A stretch of DNA of 64,000 nucleotides from Psychroflexus curvus (GTDB lineage: Bacteria; Bacteroidota; Bacteroidia; Flavobacteriales; Flavobacteriaceae): the NCBI RefSeq assembly GCF_020164585.1, contig NZ_JAIQZF010000002.1, positions 372,001 through 436,000 of the forward strand, read 5' to 3'. The notes under the pieces are model-generated. The model saw only the letters and a list, made by a program, of their open reading frames with translations, made no database searches and was not told where the DNA came from. The position numbers were made by a program, and so were the translations under genes. This document shows positions 62,413-64,000 of this stretch, piece after piece; within the stretch, counting starts at the first letter, position 1, and every line of letters begins with the position of its first letter.

Positions 62413-63558
62413 TTAGTTTCCGTAAATTCTTTTTAGTTCATCTGCTTTGCTAAGCAGCACATCACTGTTAAGGTGACCTGCATTTTTAAGCCCGTAAGCA
62501 GACTGGTATTCTTTTATAGCACGCTTTGGGTCGCCTATTTTTTCAAAATAAAGTCCCTGGAAATAGTTGTGTAAAACAGTGCCAGAAGTTGCTTTTCTAG
62601 CGAGCTTACTCAGGTGTTGATAATCTTCCCAGACTTCTAATTCTTCTATAGCTTCAGCGGTTTTTAGAAAGTCTACTATACGAATTGGAACTTCAATTGT
62701 ATAAAGTTCCTGGATAAGTAAGTATTTGTCCTCCAAAGTATTAGAAGGTGATTTGGCAGTTAGAAAATCAGTTTCATATTCAAGCTCAGAAATAGGTCCA
62801 TAGGTAGAAAAAATAAAAAGTAATGCTCTGGGAATCGCATGTGCTACAAAACTAAAATGATCTGCGTTTTCAAAAACGCGATAGGTATACTTTAAATTAG
62901 GATTATCACAGTCTGAAAGATAAGAATCCAGGGTTTTGGCTTTAGTCTTAAGCTCAGGGATATCATGTTCTGAAGTTGCTAAATAATACCATATTTTTTG
63001 ATCGATTTTATTTAGTTTTCTTTTAAGGCGTTCGGGTAGTTTTGGGGAGATATCCGGGCTTAAACTCATAAAACCATTAAATAGAGATTTTTCTTTTAGT
63101 AAATAAAAACTGGAAAAATTAGCCATATCATCTAAGCCGCCAATTATTGTAAAAGGAGCTGTTCTAAAGTTATCTTCGATATAGGATAGCACCTCGTATG
63201 CTATAAAATCAAAAAAGTCTTCGCCTGTGGTAGAGGGTAATTCGCTGCCTGGGTCTATGTTTCCATCCTGCTCTCTGAATCCAGCCTGGTTGATCCCGAC
63301 TACGATAGATTCTGGAATAATTTCCCAATAACTTAGATAGTCGATATCCCCCGCAAAAGGCTCGAACAAGTAATCGCCATCCAACACAATGACAACTGGA
63401 TATTTTTTTTTACCAGACTCGTAATTCCTGGGGAGTTGGAGTTTAATTTGCCTGGTTTCTTTTAGGATGGAAGAATTGACTTCGATGTACTGCGTTTGAG
63501 AATAAGAAGGGGTTTGAAAAGCAAAGGAGAAGAAAAACAAAAGTAGGGCGAACTTCAT
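62413..63558 (-). CDS. alpha/beta-hydrolase-fold protein, probable pseudoenzyme
   Basis: The 381-residue protein has a signal peptide (LLLFFFSFAFQTPSYSQ) and an esterase-D/YieL-like hydrolase fold (about 20-250: RQIKLQLPRNYESGKKKYPVVIVLDGDYLF, IVVGINQ, YIEDNFRTAPFTIIGG, FNGFMSLSPD). At the nucleophile elbow, where GxSxGG is expected, the sequence is GGLDDMANF with no Ser. The last third (about 290-381) is helical, TPR-like. The catalytic serine is apparently lost, so a binding or scaffold function is more likely. It is followed 3 bases later by radA. Confidence 0.75.
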   Translation of the reverse strand: MKFALLLFFFSFAFQTPSYSQTQYIEVNSSILKETRQIKLQLPRNYESGKKKYPVVIVLDGDYLFEPFAGDIDYLSYWEIIPESIVVGINQAGFREQDGNIDPGSELPSTTGEDFFDFIAYEVLSYIEDNFRTAPFTIIGGLDDMANFSSFYLLKEKSLFNGFMSLSPDISPKLPERLKRKLNKIDQKIWYYLATSEHDIPELKTKAKTLDSYLSDCDNPNLKYTYRVFENADHFSFVAHAIPRALLFIFSTYGPISELEYETDFLTAKSPSNTLEDKYLLIQELYTIEVPIRIVDFLKTAEAIEELEVWEDYQHLSKLARKATSGTVLHNYFQGLYFEKIGDPKRAIKEYQSAYGLKNAGHLNSDVLLSKADELKRIYGN

Positions 63559-63590
63559 GAGCTTTGGTTTAAGCCGCTAATGTACTAAAA

Positions 63591-64000
63591 TTATCTTCTG
63601 TTCATCAGTGGCAGAATTAAGAAAGAGAGCCCGCCCAACAGGATAACAAGTCCGGTTTGAGTTCCCCACATCACCCATCCAAAGGCTTCTCCTGTAGCAG
63701 AGGAAACTCCGAATGTGCTGAAGGCAATCCCTATGGCTATAGGATAAAGTCCAATGCCTCCATTGGTTACCGACATGGCAAATGCGCCAAAAATAAAAGC
63801 AACAAATGTGGCTTCCAGACCAAGAGCCTGCGTGTCTGGGAAGGCAAATTTCAAAACGTAAAACATGCCGACATAAAGTCCCCAAATGATAAAGGTGTGA
63901 ATAAGGAAATACACCTTTTTCTTCATTGAAAATACGCTTTTCATACCCTTAAAAAGCTCTTCTATGAAGTTTTTTAGTTTTTGAAATAGGAGTAGTTTAC
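63591..64000 (-). CDS. flippase-like integral membrane protein, partial
   Basis: The reading frame is open from the last bases of the window (KLLLFQKLKNFIEELFKGMKSVFSMKK...), so the ATG at 63944 is internal and the gene begins beyond the right edge. The visible 136 residues contain about four transmembrane segments and the pattern EATFVAFIFGAFAMSVTNGGIGLYPIAIGIAFSTFGVSSATGEAF (split by loops), characteristic of the C-terminal end of the lysylphosphatidylglycerol-synthase transmembrane / UPF0104 family. Members are thought to be lipid flippase-like. It precedes the hydrolase-like gene on the same strand. Confidence 0.78.
   Translation of the reverse strand, partial: KLLLFQKLKNFIEELFKGMKSVFSMKKKVYFLIHTFIIWGLYVGMFYVLKFAFPDTQALGLEATFVAFIFGAFAMSVTNGGIGLYPIAIGIAFSTFGVSSATGEAFGWVMWGTQTGLVILLGGLSFLILPLMNRR

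Overview
The window is chromosomal DNA of a Bacteroidota bacterium, almost certainly a marine member of the Flavobacteriaceae. The evidence is SusC/SusD pairs, many lipoproteins with a short lipobox followed by acidic residues, a T9SS-type C-terminal sorting domain, DUF3098 next to ftsX and uppP, eukaryote-like IleRS, a triple-tyrosine/LuxR one-component regulator, AT-rich gene starts without clear Shine-Dalgarno sequences, and families of GC-rich intergenic hairpins typical of flavobacteria. No rRNA, tRNA or CRISPR was recognised.

Layout. 0-3.5 kb: end of a thioredoxin-like gene, then a leftward ftsX-DUF3098-uppP-truB group. 3.5-7.2 kb: a small outer-membrane protein, a serine beta-lactamase-family hydrolase, and an AT-rich accessory stretch with three copies of a REP-like repeat and a HicA/HicB toxin-antitoxin pair whose toxin lacks a normal start codon. 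7.3-13.6 kb: leuS and polA, convergent. leuS is exceptional: a DUF559 endonuclease-like domain bordered by GC-rich inverted repeats sits in frame inside its editing region, and two further solo copies of the same repeat family sit in frame downstream. 14-21.3 kb: metallophosphoesterase, DUF2237, zinc alcohol dehydrogenase, a YceI/porin-like/YceI cluster and a sugar-porter MFS transporter.

22-52.3 kb is a large beta-glucan (laminarin-type) polysaccharide utilization locus (PUL). A membrane-spanning triple-tyrosine/LuxR regulator comes first. The first unit encodes SusC, SusD, two surface glycan-binding-type lipoproteins and a GH3 beta-glucosidase, and ends at a strong hairpin. The second unit encodes a secreted clan-A glycosidase with a beta-rich, barrel-like C-terminal half, a multi-module binding lipoprotein, a GH16 laminarinase, a cytoplasmic GH149-type beta-1,3-glucan phosphorylase, a GH17 lipoprotein, a GH30 lipoprotein, an MFS sugar transporter fused to GH17, and a soluble cytoplasmic GH17. 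A T9SS-targeted two-module protein and a LacI regulator close the locus. The inferred route is: surface binding and endo-cleavage (GH16, GH17), side-branch removal (GH30), TonB-dependent uptake (SusCD), periplasmic trimming (GH3), inner-membrane import, then cytoplasmic GH17 and phosphorolysis to glucose-1-phosphate. Conserved sequence blocks upstream of susC, of the barrel-glycosidase gene and of the T9SS gene suggest shared control.

53.4-64 kb is housekeeping: mscL, an OlsF-like two-domain acyltransferase, a HIT protein, a CYTH protein, dksA/traR-like, ileS, radA, a probable hydrolase-fold pseudoenzyme and the end of a flippase-like membrane protein that runs off the window.

The observations most worth pursuing are the DUF559/repeat invasion of leuS, the transporter-GH17 fusion, and the glycosidase fused to a barrel-like domain.
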